Positions 23,510 to 36,239 of a DNA stretch of 64,000 nucleotides are shown one piece after another. Source of the stretch: Cliona cf. orientalis (lineage: Eukaryota > Porifera > Demospongiae > Clionaida > Clionaidae); contig OZ005693.1 in NCBI GenBank assembly GCA_963930775.1, positions 1,054,001-1,118,000 of the forward strand, written 5' to 3'. The notes below the pieces were generated by a model. That model was not told the origin of the DNA and made no database searches. It saw only the letters and a list, made by a program, of their open reading frames with translations. Positions within the stretch are counted from its first letter, which is position 1. Each line of letters starts with the position of its first letter. The position numbers and the translations under genes were made by a program.

Positions 23510-25021
23510 ATGGCCGGCGCCTCTACTTCTGGAGTCCCCAGCTCTCCCAACAATTGTAGCCTTGTCCAATTACTCGGCCAAGAGCTCTTCCAGGACTACT
23601 TCGGCACTGGAGAAGACGGGAGCGTTTTACCTGATTCAGCAGTGGGCGGAGCTGACGAAAACCAAGCATGCGCACTAGAATCGTTGGTCGACACCCTTCT
23701 ACTTCAAGCCAGCAACGCCTTCGAAACTTCAGAAATTCCAAGCAACTCTATAACTGCAGAAACAAAGTCGCGTTTCGCTGACCCAATGTCAGAGGAAGCT
23801 GTGGCAAGAGCTAGAAGAGCGAGTGTACCAAAGAAAACCCAAGCAGATACGAAATATTGTATGCGTCTATGGAATGATTGGAGTGCCCATCGCAGCTCCA
23901 GAGCCAGCTCTGATCTAGAAATCGTTCCAGACATCACTCAAATGGATTGTGAAGCAATGCAATACTGGTTGAGTCGCTATGTACATGTGCTAGAAGTACG
24001 AAAGAAGGATGGAAGCATTTATCCTGCAAATACTTTGCACCATCTTTGCTGTGGAGTTATGCGGTATCTAAGGGAATGTGGACGGCATGATTTAGACTTC
24101 TTTAAGGATCCAGCTTTCGCTGAATTTCGGGGCACTCTGGATGCCGAAATGAAGAGAATCCAATCACTTGGGATAGGAACGAAACGGAGGCAAGCAGAGC
24201 CCCTTACTTGTGAAGAAGAGGAGATGTTATGGCAAACCGGGCAACTTGGTGACCATTCTCCACAAACACTGGTGGACACGATGGTTTTCATGAATGGGAT
24301 GTATTTTGCATTGAGAAGTGGAGGTGAACATCGCAATTTGAGGCATGATCCCGCTCAAATTGAACTGATTGAAAAGCCAGGTGAGAGAGCCTACCTCAAG
24401 TACATGGAGGATATCTCAAAAAATCATCCAGGGGGACTAAAAGGGCGGAAACACAATCCCAAAGTTGTTCTTCATCATGAAACCCCCAATATCCCTTCTC
24501 GATGTTTCGTTCGCTTGTTCAAATTGTATCAGAGCAAATGTCCACCAGATCGTCCGCCAGGTGCATTCTATCTCAAGCCACTGAAGAACCCCAGAGGAAC
24601 ATACTGGTATGCTGCACAACCTATAGGGCATGACAAGTTGAATGGCACAGTTGCAAGGATTTGCAAAGCTGCAGGGATTGAAGGTTTCAAAACAAACCAT
24701 TCATTGCGTGCCACAGCTGCGACTCGACTTTACCATGCTGGTGTTGATGAACAAATAATCATGGAAACAACTGGCCACAGAAGCTTAGACGGAGTTCGTA
24801 GCTACAAACGTACAAGCGCTCAGCAAAAGGAATCGATTTCAGATATCCTTTCCTCAACAAAGCGATTGAAACCTGTGGATCATTGCCATGAGCCAGACAC
24901 CTCTCCTGCTCTAACCCAAAACAAGGCAGCAATTCATCAAGATAGCTTCAAGGATATGTTTACCTTCAGCCACTGCTCTAACGTCAACATCAACGTTCAG
25001 TTTATTAATAATAAGAATTAA
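23510..25021 (+). CDS. Crypton-type tyrosine recombinase (DUF3504-like)
   Basis: A single uninterrupted exon of 503 codons starts at ATG 23510 (context aaaaATGg). An earlier in-frame GTG at 23492 is less likely. The C-terminal half carries the full tyrosine-recombinase catalytic set: R269 (LRSGGEHRNL), H397-x-x-R400 (NHSLRATAATRLY), H423 (TGHRS) and Y432 (SYKR). The N-terminal part has a helical, core-DNA-binding-like region. Related DUF3504 domains in vertebrate ZMYM and QRICH1 proteins derive from Crypton transposons but have lost catalytic residues; that comparison is from general knowledge. Here the residues are kept, so this is either a live or recent Crypton, or a domesticated yet catalytically competent gene. 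No terminal repeats were identified. Confidence 0.85.
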   Translation: MAGASTSGVPSSPNNCSLVQLLGQELFQDYFGTGEDGSVLPDSAVGGADENQACALESLVDTLLLQASNAFETSEIPSNSITAETKSRFADPMSEEAVARARRASVPKKTQADTKYCMRLWNDWSAHRSSRASSDLEIVPDITQMDCEAMQYWLSRYVHVLEVRKKDGSIYPANTLHHLCCGVMRYLRECGRHDLDFFKDPAFAEFRGTLDAEMKRIQSLGIGTKRRQAEPLTCEEEEMLWQTGQLGDHSPQTLVDTMVFMNGMYFALRSGGEHRNLRHDPAQIELIEKPGERAYLKYMEDISKNHPGGLKGRKHNPKVVLHHETPNIPSRCFVRLFKLYQSKCPPDRPPGAFYLKPLKNPRGTYWYAAQPIGHDKLNGTVARICKAAGIEGFKTNHSLRATAATRLYHAGVDEQIIMETTGHRSLDGVRSYKRTSAQQKESISDILSSTKRLKPVDHCHEPDTSPALTQNKAAIHQDSFKDMFTFSHCSNVNINVQFINNKN

Positions 25022-27229
25022 CAATAATAATAATATATTGATATGAACTCTTCATATTATGATCAGAATCAGGACTACCTCACTCATTATAGCTCTCATG
25101 CATATTTAATGTCATAGTAGTATTATTTATCTGTATACTGAGCCAACAGTATAATAATTGCCTGAGGACTCAAAAACAAGGATTCTAAGTTGTAAGGTTT
25201 CTAAGTTGTAAGTATTCTAAGAGGGTTAGATCCTTCCCTAGAGCACATAATATTGCAACAACTATAGTCTAACTATAGCTAGCTACTTGCCATTAATTTT
25301 GAGCATGCATGTAACTAAAGCAGTGGCTGCTGTCATTACTATAGCTAGACAAAGTACTACCGTTTTTTAGAGTATCTAGATGTATTGCTATCTTATTATT
25401 TTTGTACAGATTGTTAATAATGCCATGGACTGCATGCAAGAAGGTCGTGGGCGGGGTTAGCCACACCCACCGCCGTCCGTTAGTCAGAACGTTTTTTGTA
25501 TAGTACTGTATTACTTCGTGCAAGCTGCTGTGTCCGTTATCCGGAATTCGGAGGTTGTCCGCTATTCAGGTGCTGCTACTGTATTAAACATATGGAGATA
25601 TCGATTGGTACACATAGCAGTGTCCGTTATTTGGTAGAGGTCCGTTATTGGGAGTGTCCGTTAAGGTACCATTTAATTGCGTGGGCGTGAGCGTCAGGAA
25701 TGGCTAATTCAATTAGCGAATCGTGAAGGGGCGGGGCCGAAGAGGCCATACGAGTGCTTTTGGTCGAACGTGGGCGTGCCTAGAATCGGCCAGGGATGAT
25801 TATGCGCGTGTAATTAGCGACTGGAAGTGGCCCCTGAAGAAAACACCGGTAATTGCCCACTTCAAAGCAAGATCAAAGCATTCTTTCTTAACTATTAACC
25901 GCAACGACTTATTAAACACTAAGTAGTTACATCCAAAGTAGAAAAATACTACCATGAATGTAATATAATGTAATTCACACAAAATTCCAAAAATCTAATG
26001 TTTGCTTAGTTACCAGCACCACTGAATAGCAACCATTCTTTCATTTAGTAACTATCCACATTGGCTATAAATTAATCATACAGAAACTTTCACTTTCACC
26101 TCAAGGTCGAGATATTCCACGTTTTGACGCTGTCTCCCATAAGAGGTACATTAATTCGTGTATATTTTGAGGAGCTCATATTTAAAGACAGAATCAGCCC
26201 GCAACGATCAAAGCATACACAGATGTTGGGAGACTCAGACTGTATCTAGTACTTGGATTTCACTTTCAATATATAACTCAGCTAGCTTTTATAGCTATTT
26301 ATATGCTGATGATGTCACAAAGCCATTCAAGAACGCCCTGTGACATCACTGCAATACTATACTCACCACATACATACACATAACATGATGTGATTGTTCA
26401 TGCATGTACTGCTGCACACTATAGCTACATGTACCAGTATGTGAGCATACATGTACAATAATTTAATATATTATGTATGAACTGCCATGTCATGGCAAGG
26501 CGCGTGCATGCATACATGTACATGCATGCATGCATAGCCTATGATTGCAACCACTATTATGGGCTGCCGCCTAGTAGCTGTATTAAAAACCAGAGTTAAA
26601 ACTCGGGCTCTCTGGAGCCTGGACTCAAGGCTAGCTAGTATTCGCTTGCTGTAGGTAGTGTGGCTGTAGCTAGCTCAACCGTCATGGCAGAGTTGCGCTG
26701 TGAGAAGCCCGATCGCTCCAGCTGTAGCGTTGGTAGTATCGGCCGACAATAATCATACCAGCATAACTGTTACCACCCTGAAACTCTCATTAATTTTGTA
26801 GAGTGTGGACCAATCGCTATATACTCCAACGCCACCAGCTACAATCGGCTGGCTAGAAATTAATTTTTACTAACCTTGTGAAAAACTGCTGACTCAGAAG
26901 CATGTGGTACACGGACACGGAAATGGTCGTCAGTAGTAGAAGCGCGTATTAAAGTGCGTGTAGTGAATTTATGCGTTTTTACTGCTGACGACCATAATTA
27001 TGTATGTGCCGGCGTTTTTACTACTGACGACCACTTCCGAATAGCTATGCACTATTAAAACATAATAATTACCACAATGCAAATTACTGTGGCATTGCTG
27101 ATATTTTTCTAGCCTCGTCCCCAGGCTCCCCAATCTTTTTCAACGCGTGCGTTGAAAAAGTTCGGGGAGCCTGGGGACAAGGCCAATATTTTTCTACTTT
27201 GGATGCAGGTGTTCTTGAAAAAAAAAGCA
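25022..27229. other. Gene-free stretch with small repeat remnants
   Basis: No supported gene. 25525-25665 has several 'gtccgttat' copies (mariner-like remnant). 26380-26540 is 'catgcatgtac'-rich. 26922-27045 has inverted 'ggtcgtcagtagta / tactactgacgacc' segments. Confidence 0.45.
27114..27184. repeat. Hairpin 'cccaggctccccaa'
   Basis: 'gtccccaggctcccc' plus 'ctttttcaacgc' pairs with 'gcgttgaaaaag' plus 'ggggagcctggggac', giving a nearly perfect stem of about 33 bp. It is probably a tiny foldback element. Confidence 0.7.
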
Positions 27230-27639
27230 AATTTAAATAAATAATCTAATTCATGGAGGATTTGGGAGCACTTGGGAGGACAATTTTTACATGGGCACGC
27301 AGAATGGGTTGAAACTAGAGATTTGATCCCGGGGAATTTTGATTCACACCTTAGAATTAAAGTTACAGCCCTTTGAAGTTACCCCCATATGCTTGTATAG
27401 GAAGCCATGCATTTGCAATGTTTTCCGCCCACGCGCTACGTGAGGGGCGGGGCCACGCGCGCACATCAACGTGACGACCATTACCCATTTTGGTCAAAAT
27501 TGATGTATAGGCTGCCTGCTTGCATTGCATGGCTCTACTATGCATCCAGCTCGACTATGTGGTGGTTTTCGGACAATTTTTTTTCTGCTTAGTGTTCTGG
27601 TTTCCTTGAAAAAAAAAAAAAAAAAAGCTAATTAGGCCT

Positions 27640-28265
27640 AATTAAGCATATGGGCGTGTTCCTGGCACTGTGTGGAGTGTGTGCGTGTGCGTTAATGCAG
27701 ATTTTATTGCTTCGGATTGGGCGTGGCTTCACGGGCCAGTGGTTGGATATCGGGGCCTGGGACTTGGCCGCGGCGATAGGTGGGTGTGTCCCGGATGCGG
27801 TGGTGACCTTTGCACCCGGCCAGGAGGCTTCGGGGGCGTGGCAGGAGGTCAAAGGTGAGGCCATGTCAGTTAATGAGGCACTGTACGCCAGTGCGATCGA
27901 GGGGACTGTACGGCTGGACGGAGGCTGACGATGGTTTGAAGCGGATGTGGTTGCGATGACGTGTTGTTACCCCGCCCACAAAGGAAATGAGGTGAGCTCT
28001 TGTGTGGGCGGTGTGGCAGAACGGCCTCCTAGTGTTTGTGTGTGTTTTGGCCTTGCGGAAGCTGTGTGTTTTAATTGGGATTGATTGTGGGCTTCCGGTG
28101 GACATCCGGTGGCCAGTCGGCACTTGATTGAGAATGATGGTCCTTGAGGCGCAGGATGGTGCTGTTTTGGGCGTGGCTTGGCCCCTCCCTTCCGGCCCGG
28201 CTTCCGGTCCATGGAGGATATTAAATGAACACTTCCGGCTCTAGCAGCCACACCCCTGAGACCTG
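27640..28265. other. GC-rich, G-skewed insert between array units 1 and 2
   Basis: This 0.6-kb stretch is visibly richer in G and CG than its surroundings. It holds open frames of about 90 codons on both strands, but none resembles a known protein. It may be a separate element or a decayed CpG-rich gene fragment. Confidence 0.35.
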
Positions 28266-30754
28266 TGCAATTAAAAGGGCGTGGTTACACAACATGCACC
28301 TCACTAATGACTTTGATGTGGTTTAGGTGTCATATCCCCCACCTCACGCCCACGCAATTAAATGGTACCTTAAATAATTAAATAATCTAATTCATGGGGG
28401 GTTTGGGAGCACTTGGGGACATAATTTTTGCACCGGCACGCAGAATGGGTCGAAACTAGAGATTTGACCTGAAAGAATTTTGATTCACGCCTTAGAATTA
28501 AAGTTACGGTCCTTGAAAGTTTTCCCATAAGGAAGCAATGTTTGCCCATAAAAAAAATTATGGGCGCGCGGGGTACGTTGACGACCCTTTACCGAATATT
28601 GTGTATATGGCTATTAGGATGCTTGCTTGCATTGTATGGCTCTACTATGCATCCAGCTCGACTATGTGGTGGTTTTTGGACCATTTTTTTCTGCTTAGTG
28701 TGTGGTCCCCTTGTTACACACTAAGTAGTTACACACTAAGTAGAAAAAAAAAGACTAAATTAATTCGTGGAGGAATTGGGAGCACTTGGGAACATAATTT
28801 TTACATGGGCACGCAGAATGGGACAAAAAATGAGATTTGACATGAGAAAATTTTGATTCACGCCTTATAATTAAAGTTACGGCCCTTTAAAGTTCACCCA
28901 TATGTTTGTATAGGGAAGCCATGTCTTTGCAATGTTTTGAGTCCCGGTGTGCGTTATTTAGAAAATTGCTAGGCCAGTATATGCATAGGCTACCATGCAG
29001 CTGGTATTGTATCCAGAGACTTGCTGAATGGATGAAGAATCAGCCACAACAGTAGCTCTCCCGTTTTTGCTGAGAGGTAGGTGGCATTATACAGCTATAG
29101 TTTTACATTATACATGCATGGATGTGTGGGAAAGTACATTGAGTTGAGAAACAACTAAAACTTGATTGTTTTGCTGTGCTTTTCCCCTAGCCTTGTGTGT
29201 GAGCTGTGGTGATCTTGATTATTAGTAGGAAGTAACGTGTTTCAGGGGCCACAGGCACTCAACCTCTTCCCCTAGCTGTGCTGTGGTGATCTTGAGTACT
29301 AGTAGGAAGTAACGTATTGCAGCGGCCACTGGTACTGAACCTCAATACTGATCATATACTCTGATTTTCTAGGCTCTATTAGGAGCATAGACGGCCTTGT
29401 TTCCGATTGTATGGGCAACCAGCTCAACTATGTGGTGGTTTCTGGACAATTTTTTTACAGTGATACTCAGGATAATATTATACTGTAGCGTGTGAATATT
29501 ATATACATGTATGTTTCTAATTATGTGGCACTTTTATCTGCTTAGTGTGCATGGTAGCTCCTTAGATCATTTTCAACAAGCCTTGACTGCGCCTGTGGCG
29601 CAGTTAGAGTGGGTGGAAATCATCTAAGGTACTTGGTATTGTTACTATGGTATACCAATGCTAAATCGTACAGGTACTGTACACTGAACAAATTATTGTG
29701 GGCTAGGGTAGCTGTTTTGAACATTATTTGACTATGGATGCTCTACTGAAGAATGGTTTTAGTGATATTGGATGTTATTACCATAGTAATATACTACCAA
29801 AATTAATGTACATAAAGTATTGCAGCGTATGTATCTACATGATAAACGATCAATATGAAGTACGCCTAAGTGCATATTAATTTGTGCGAACCTATACAAT
29901 GCAGGTACGTATACTTATGTGCCGCAGTTTTTTTTTCTGCTTAGTGTGCATGGTAGCTTGAAAAAAAAAAGAAAGAAAGAAAGAAAGAAAAAAGATAGAA
30001 AAAAAGATACAAACTTAATTCATGGAGGGATTGGGAGCACTTGGGAACGTAATTTTTACATGGGCACGCAGAATGGGTCGAAAAACGAGATTTGACATGA
30101 GAAAATTTTGATTCACGCCTTAGAATTAAAGTTACGGCCCTTTAAAGTTCACCCATATATTTGTATAGGGAAGCCATGTCTTTGCAATGTTTTGAGTCCC
30201 GGTGTGCGTTATTTAGAAAATCGCTAGGCCAGTACATACATAGGCTACCATGCAGCTGGTATTGTATCCAGAGGCTTGCTGAATGGATGAAGAATCAGCC
30301 ACAACAGTAGCTCTCCCGTTTTTGCTGAGAGGTAGGTGGCATAATACAGCTACAGTTTTACATTGTACATGCATGGATGTGTGGGAAAGTACATCGAGTT
30401 GAGAAACATAACTAAAATTGTTTTGTTGTGCTTTTCCCCTAGCCTTGTGTGTGAGCTGTGGTGATCTTGAGTATTAGTAGGAAGTAACGTGTTTCATGGG
30501 CCACAGGTACTCAACCTCTTCCCCTAGCCTTGTGTGTGTGCTGTGGTGATCTTGAGTACTAGTAGGAAGTAACATATTGCACCGGCCACTGGTACTGAAC
30601 CTCAACACTGATCATAGTATTATACTCTGAGTTTCTAGGCTCTATTAGGAGCATAGACGGCCTTATTTCCGATTGTATGGGCATCCAGCTTAACTATGTG
30701 GTGGTTTCTGGATAATTTTTTACAATAATACTCGGGATAACTATAGTATTATTA

Positions 30755-31243
30755 CAGTGGAACCCCTCTTAACGGCCACCCCTGATGGGCGGCCGCCCTG
30801 TCTATAACGGCCACTCACCTTGGTCCCGATTGCATCTCCATATAAGATAGTACTTAAGAAACCCCTGGTTGGCGGCCACCCCTCTACTCCGTACAACGGC
30901 CACGTATTGTGGCCCCAAATGATGCTCACCAATACGTATTGACCTCGCACTACGGCCAGCTCCACCCACTTTAGCCAAGGTAAAGGTCGTCACCGGCCAG
31001 CTCCACCCACTTTAACGATCATTAGTGCGCATGATCTCATACTACGGCCAGCTCCACCTACTTTTTTTATTAATATATAATCATCAGTCACAATAGGCCA
31101 TCTGAGATTAATATTTTATTGCATAATTCAAGTTGTGTTGTTGTTTTATCAATTTATGGAAAAAACCCCTGAGTTAAGGCCACCCCTCTATAAAGGCCAC
31201 TACCTCATTCCCCAATGGTGGCCGTTATAGAGGGGTTCCACTG
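30755..31243. mobile_element. Tigger/pogo-like MITE with TA duplication
   Basis: The ends are 'cagtggaacccctct' and 'agaggggttccactg', with TA on both sides. The interior repeats 'aacggccac' and 'ggccgtt' blocks many times. Array unit 3 lacks it at the corresponding place (about 29475), which confirms the insertion. Confidence 0.85.
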
Positions 31244-31439
31244 TATACTGTAGCGTGTGGATATTATATACATGCATATTTCTAATTATGTGGCACTTTT
31301 ATCTGCATGGTAGCTCCTTAGATGATTTCTAACAAGCTCTAACTGCGCCTGCGGCGCAGTTGGAGTGGGTGGAAATCATCTAAGATACTTGGTATTGTTA
31401 CTATGGTATACCAATGCTAAATCGTACAGGCACTATACA

Positions 31440-32401
31440 TAGTCTGGCGGGCCAGCCCCTTCGCAAGAGGGAGGAAGGGTCTGGTGTCATGCCTATACGC
31501 GATTTGTACCACTGCAGCCAGGAGTGCAGCCCAATCGGATCGCGCCACATCACCAATATTGTGGAGCTATCTAAATACTCGGGCTGACCAATCAGATGCC
31601 TGCTCTTCGTTTTTAATATAATTGTTATTATCGTATATTGAACTTTGACCCGTAATACAAACATAATATGGGAAACGCGTGGGTGGAAACACGTATGATA
31701 ATTTCCCATATCAGTCGTGTTCGTCACATGCAAAATCCATATCAGTCGTGTTCGTCACATGATCGCCATATATACAGTGTTGAAACGTTGAACAATGGCT
31801 GAACGTTGAGGGCCAGAGAAGAAAGTGAGTTGCTGCTATCAGTCATTTTTGTTGCCCGAGTTAGATAAATGAGCCACGGTGCCACTGCCCTTACCATACT
31901 TAGCTATACGCCTTAGTCTTCGGTGCCTGAAATGACGGCGGCCATCGCCAAAACTTAAAGCTGTCCCTTCTTAGCTTTGCCGCTCGAGCTACTAAAGCTC
32001 CAGTACAGAATAGGCTTCTTAAATATACGATAAATACCTTATTACCATAGTAGAACGACGATACCTCGGAAATACCACTCGTTCATTGTCTTTTGCATTG
32101 CTACTCGTGCTTCGCACTCGTAGCAATACGCGGCAATGAACTCGTGATATTTCCCGGTATCGTCGTTCTACTATGGCAATAATTATTATTATCACCAGCC
32201 TCATGAAGATCTAGCACCTGGTTGGTCAGAACGCGTGGTAGGGACAACCCCAACCGTTTATTGAACAAGAAGAGCGGGCCTCTGATTGGTCGGCCTGCAT
32301 ACCAGTAGCCACGCAATACTAGTGATGACGTGTACAAATCGCTAATAGGCATGATACCAGACCCTTCCTCCCTCTTGCGAAGGGGTTGGCCCGCCAGACT
32401 A
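31440..32401. mobile_element. TAGTCT-family MITE, 962 bp
   Basis: The ends are 'tagtctggcgggcca' and its complement, with arms matching for about 65 bp ('cgcaagagggaggaagggtc'). The flanking GCACT(A/G)TACA at 31430-31439 and 32402-32411 is a 10-bp duplication with one mismatch. Array unit 3 has the empty site near 29668. It carries a nested hairpin at 32041-32185. TAGTCT ends with 9-10 bp duplications recur at three other sites in this window. Confidence 0.8.
32041..32185. mobile_element. Nested hairpin MITE
   Basis: 'ttaccatagtagaacgacga' and its complement 'tcgtcgttctactatggcaa' enclose 'gctactcgtgcttcgcactc'. The arms are about 60 bp. It sits inside the TAGTCT element at 31440-32401. Confidence 0.75.
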
Positions 32402-32982
32402 GCACTGTACACTGAACAAATTATTGTGGGCTAGCTAGGGTAGCTGTTTTGAACATGACTTGACTATGGATGCTCTACTGAAGAATGGATAATATTATTA
32501 GATATTATTACCATAGTAATATATACCAAATGTACATGAAGTATTGCAGTGTATGTATCTACATGTACATGGTAAACGATCAATATAAAGTATATAAGCC
32601 TAAGTGCATATTAATTTGTGCGAACCTATACAATGCAGGTACATGTATGTATACTTATGTGCCGCAATTTTTTTCTGCTTAGTGTGCACGGTAGCTTGAA
32701 AAAAAAAAAGATTTAATGTAAATAATGTTTGAGACTCTGGGAAGCTATTCACAACAAACTATTTATATGAGCACGCAGAATGGATCGTACCTGGAAATTT
32801 CTTGGAAGCGGAATTTTGATTCACACCTTAGAATTAAAGATAACACACTAAGTGTTTCCCCATATCTTTGTATAGGGAAGCCATGCGATTGCAATGTTTT
32901 CCGCCCACGCGCTACGTGATGGGCGGGGCTTCGCGCGTATAATATTATACGTACATGCATGGGCTATGGCTACCATGGTACC

Positions 32983-33237
32983 AAGCGTCAGTCCCCTGAC
33001 TTTCCCTCTCTCTGTAGTCAGCGGACTGACGCTTGGTAGCCATGGCCTGAGCTTCCCTCTCTCTGTAGTCAGCGGACTGACGCTTGGTAGCCATGGCCTG
33101 ACTTTCCCTCTCTCTGTAGTCAGCGGACTGACGCTTGGTAGCCATGGCCTGACTTTCCCTCTCTCTGTAGTCAGCGGACTGACGCTTGGTAGCCATAGCC
33201 TGAGCTTCCCTCTCTCTGTATTCAGCACTGAGATTGA
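32983..33237. repeat. 51-bp minisatellite, about 4.5 copies
   Basis: The unit contains 'ctgacgcttggtagccatgg' and 'tccctctctctgtagtcagc'. Its length is a multiple of three, so frames stay open on both strands (17-residue repeats such as TERGKVRPWLPSVSPLT). No promoter or splice context suggests these are expressed. Confidence 0.85.
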
Positions 33238-34869
33238 CGCTTAGTAGCCTAATGTAGCCAGCGATGAAGGCATGCGCATAATAGTAATTATTATGATAAT
33301 TATTATGTATCTGGTTAACTGGTTCGTTCGTCCATAATTCAACCTTTCACCTTGTCTGGAGGTCATGCCGAGTCAGTTGCTAGGGTAACTGCCTTGGGGC
33401 ATTCGTATTGCATGCACATGTACTTTATGCTGTTGACGCTGTGCATGCCCACGGCAAATACATGCCACTGACTCCAGCAGCAGCCAAGCTAGGGCCACTG
33501 CAGCCGCCACGCCCCTTTTACATCCTTATCTTGCTTGGAGGGACCCAAATTGGGGGGATTCATCACCCCAATCCATCCAATCTGACTCGACAATGGTCAC
33601 ACTGAGAATCTCCTAACCAATATCACTGGTACTTAACATTCTCAGTGGACAAGTAGGGAGGGAGGGTGGGAGATGCTCCTTTTCTCGTACACAGCAAAAT
33701 ATCCACATGTCCGTACACGGCCGTATAATTATACGGCCGTGTACGGATCCGTATACGGAAGTGTAACGGCCCGTGGACGACTACGGCCAAGAACGTGGAC
33801 GTAGCTTACGGCTTGCCTACAGGCTGTGGACCTCTACGGGCGCAGTACAGGCCGTACATTCACGTTGTATCTGACATGGAATATACGTATACGTACGTGA
33901 GCGTATTTTGGAGCGATGTAACAGCCCGTGGTACCTACGTCCATGCTACGGACTGTATCTTCAGCGCTGGAAAAGACCGTGGGATGGTCAAGTGGGCGGA
34001 GCAACCGTTGCCAGGCCAACTATCTATGGGCGAATGAAGACAGAATGGGACAAAATCTTTTGACTCGGGGTGCATTCGGAGGTGAGGCTTCCATGCATGA
34101 TATTTGCACGCTAGGACAGAGTGGCTGAGTGTATATGCATTCTTTCCTCACACTCAGCTAGCTGCAAACTGCATCTTTGAAGCTGAAGCACAAAAATTAA
34201 TGGAGGTGAGTAGTGAGTCTCTAAATAATGCACGCCATAATGGTTGAATGAACTTGCAGGTTTCCCATGGTGTGATTCTAGATGAACAATACTTTAATAT
34301 GGTAAAAAAAAGGGATAAGTAATAGTAAATTTTATATAATATAGACCTATTATAAATATTTGTAGTGATGCTGGAGTACCAGACGTGTCACTTGGGATTT
34401 CTGGGATCATAAACTGTACGTTTTTGTTGCTACAATAGTTTATAAAGCATGGCTGTACTCAAGCCTGTATGTATTTGTGCTCTAGACCCATTGAACATAC
34501 ATGTGAAACTGTAACAGTAGCCATGGGTGGAGGACAAGCGTCTATGTAACTTGTACTAGTGTGTGTGCTAAATGGTGCTATTGCTCAATCATTGTGTATG
34601 GGCGCCAGCCAACGAAGTGATACGTTGAAGCACACTGGGGTTAGTCTAACATACATGTATGAAACCTTGAGAAAACGGATGCTTGCCTTCTTAGCAAACG
34701 AGCAACAAAGGCAACCTCTGTCCATTTTCACCCATAGAGTCTTTTATCCAAAGGAATGTTAATTTATTTGCATTTTTTATTCACGGACACCATAAATACG
34801 TGATGTCATACAGTCCTCGGTGACACAGGCCCTATACACATTTGGCCAAACCCCTTCTCCGCGTGTGTT

Positions 34870-35392
34870 AAAGGGGGCTGGGCACGAGACTAGATGGGAC
34901 TATATCGAGTGCCTTAGATATAGAATGATGTAGTTTTCATTAGCGTTGTCCACTGGGATGGTCTAATTCCTAATCTTTCTGTGCGTTAGCTGATCATTTT
35001 TGCGATGTTTGGTGATCCCTACATAACCCTATCATTTTTACTGTGTTGGCGAAAACTATAATGTATTATACTCTTGGCGAAAATTAAATTGATATTCATG
35101 CAAAGGTAGCGGGGCTTGGCGAAGTTTTATCCAGCGAAATTTCTTATCCACACAAAAGAAGTACGAAGATATCACATGACATTAGTGGAATGTAATTATG
35201 CGTGGTCCGTAAGCACGCGCGTGCGATCGGTCTATACGGTACGGTATGGATCGTGGAAGTGGCGGTTAGTTTCTATTTTACGCATACCAGAATTGCCAAT
35301 TATTGCATTCCAGCCAGACGCATTAGTGCAACCCTTTTGACCAGACTCTTTCTCGCGCGTGCATAAAGGGGCTGGGCACGAGACTAGATCCT
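34870..35392. repeat. Solo ends of the TAGTCT element family
   Basis: 'ggctgggcacgagactaga' occurs at about 34877 and again at about 35370, both in the orientation of the right end of the 37959-38282 element. The second copy has about 250 bp of similar sequence before it. Neither has a matching left terminus nearby. Confidence 0.6.
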
Positions 35393-36239
35393 TACATGTA
35401 CATGGGGGGAGAGGGTAGTTTGATGACTTCAGTTTTTCTGCATTACATATCTGCAATGATCATGCGTTATCATCGCACACCCATTAAAAAAATTACAGGC
35501 AAGCATGTGCCATACATTGCATTTCAGCAGCAAAACTCTGTAGCGATTATATTATTATGATTTTCACGTGATTTGTGTCTTTGTTGTGCAATACCCTATC
35601 TACCTTGTGTGTGTTAATGAATTCTGATCTTGCCAAGAACTGATTGTATCCTCGGTCAATAATGTTACAAACTCTGAGTATAGCAAGTTACCAGACCCTC
35701 TCCCCCTGCATAAGGGTCTGGCTCCGCAAGATTACCCCTCCCCCCAACCACCACACACACAAATGCAGCCCAGTATGGTATTGACTTACAACGCTTTATG
35801 TCATAATGTTAAGGCCATGCAAAGTAAATCTTCTGTTTCTCGTCCCCACCCGCACGTACATTAAACCCTCCATGTGTACTTTTGATATTCAGATTTCAAC
35901 TGGATGACATCATCAAGCCATGTCTAATAACTTAGATTAATTTTTCTCTAGTTTAGCAATTATTAATAAGATCACTTTCACCATTACTTTCTCTTTTCTA
36001 TATTGCTTATACTGTTCCGACTATTGGGCCTCCTGGGACATCTACAGTAACTGAATGGGTGGGGTGTTGACACCATGATTATTATTGACAGTAGAGGCCC
36101 TTCAATAGGCAGTAATATTTACAGGTGATTTTTGCTTTTTTTCTCTGTAGGTGACAGTCCATCGGATCCACAATCACTTGTACGGTCATTCAAGTTACCA
36201 ACATGAAGGCTTGAACCAACTGGACAGATTGAAGTATAG

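Larger units (their letters stand above)
27230..33240. repeat. Complex tandem array of five long units
   Basis: A block starting 'attcatgga' and containing 'ttgggagcacttggg', 'gggcacgcagaatggg', 'gattcac.ccttagaattaa' recurs at about 27251, 28390, 28762, 30015 and 32730. Each unit ends near 'tttctgcttagtg' plus an A-run. Units 1-2 are about 0.4 kb of shared sequence, unit 3 is 1.2 kb, and unit 4 is 2.7 kb because of two later insertions (30755-31243 and 31440-32401). No coding frame is conserved among units. It is a satellite-like or retro-element-derived array of unknown class. Confidence 0.7.

Noticed and set aside
25723..25926. 67-codon plus-strand frame
   Set aside because: It is short and isolated, with no splice partners or recognisable domain.
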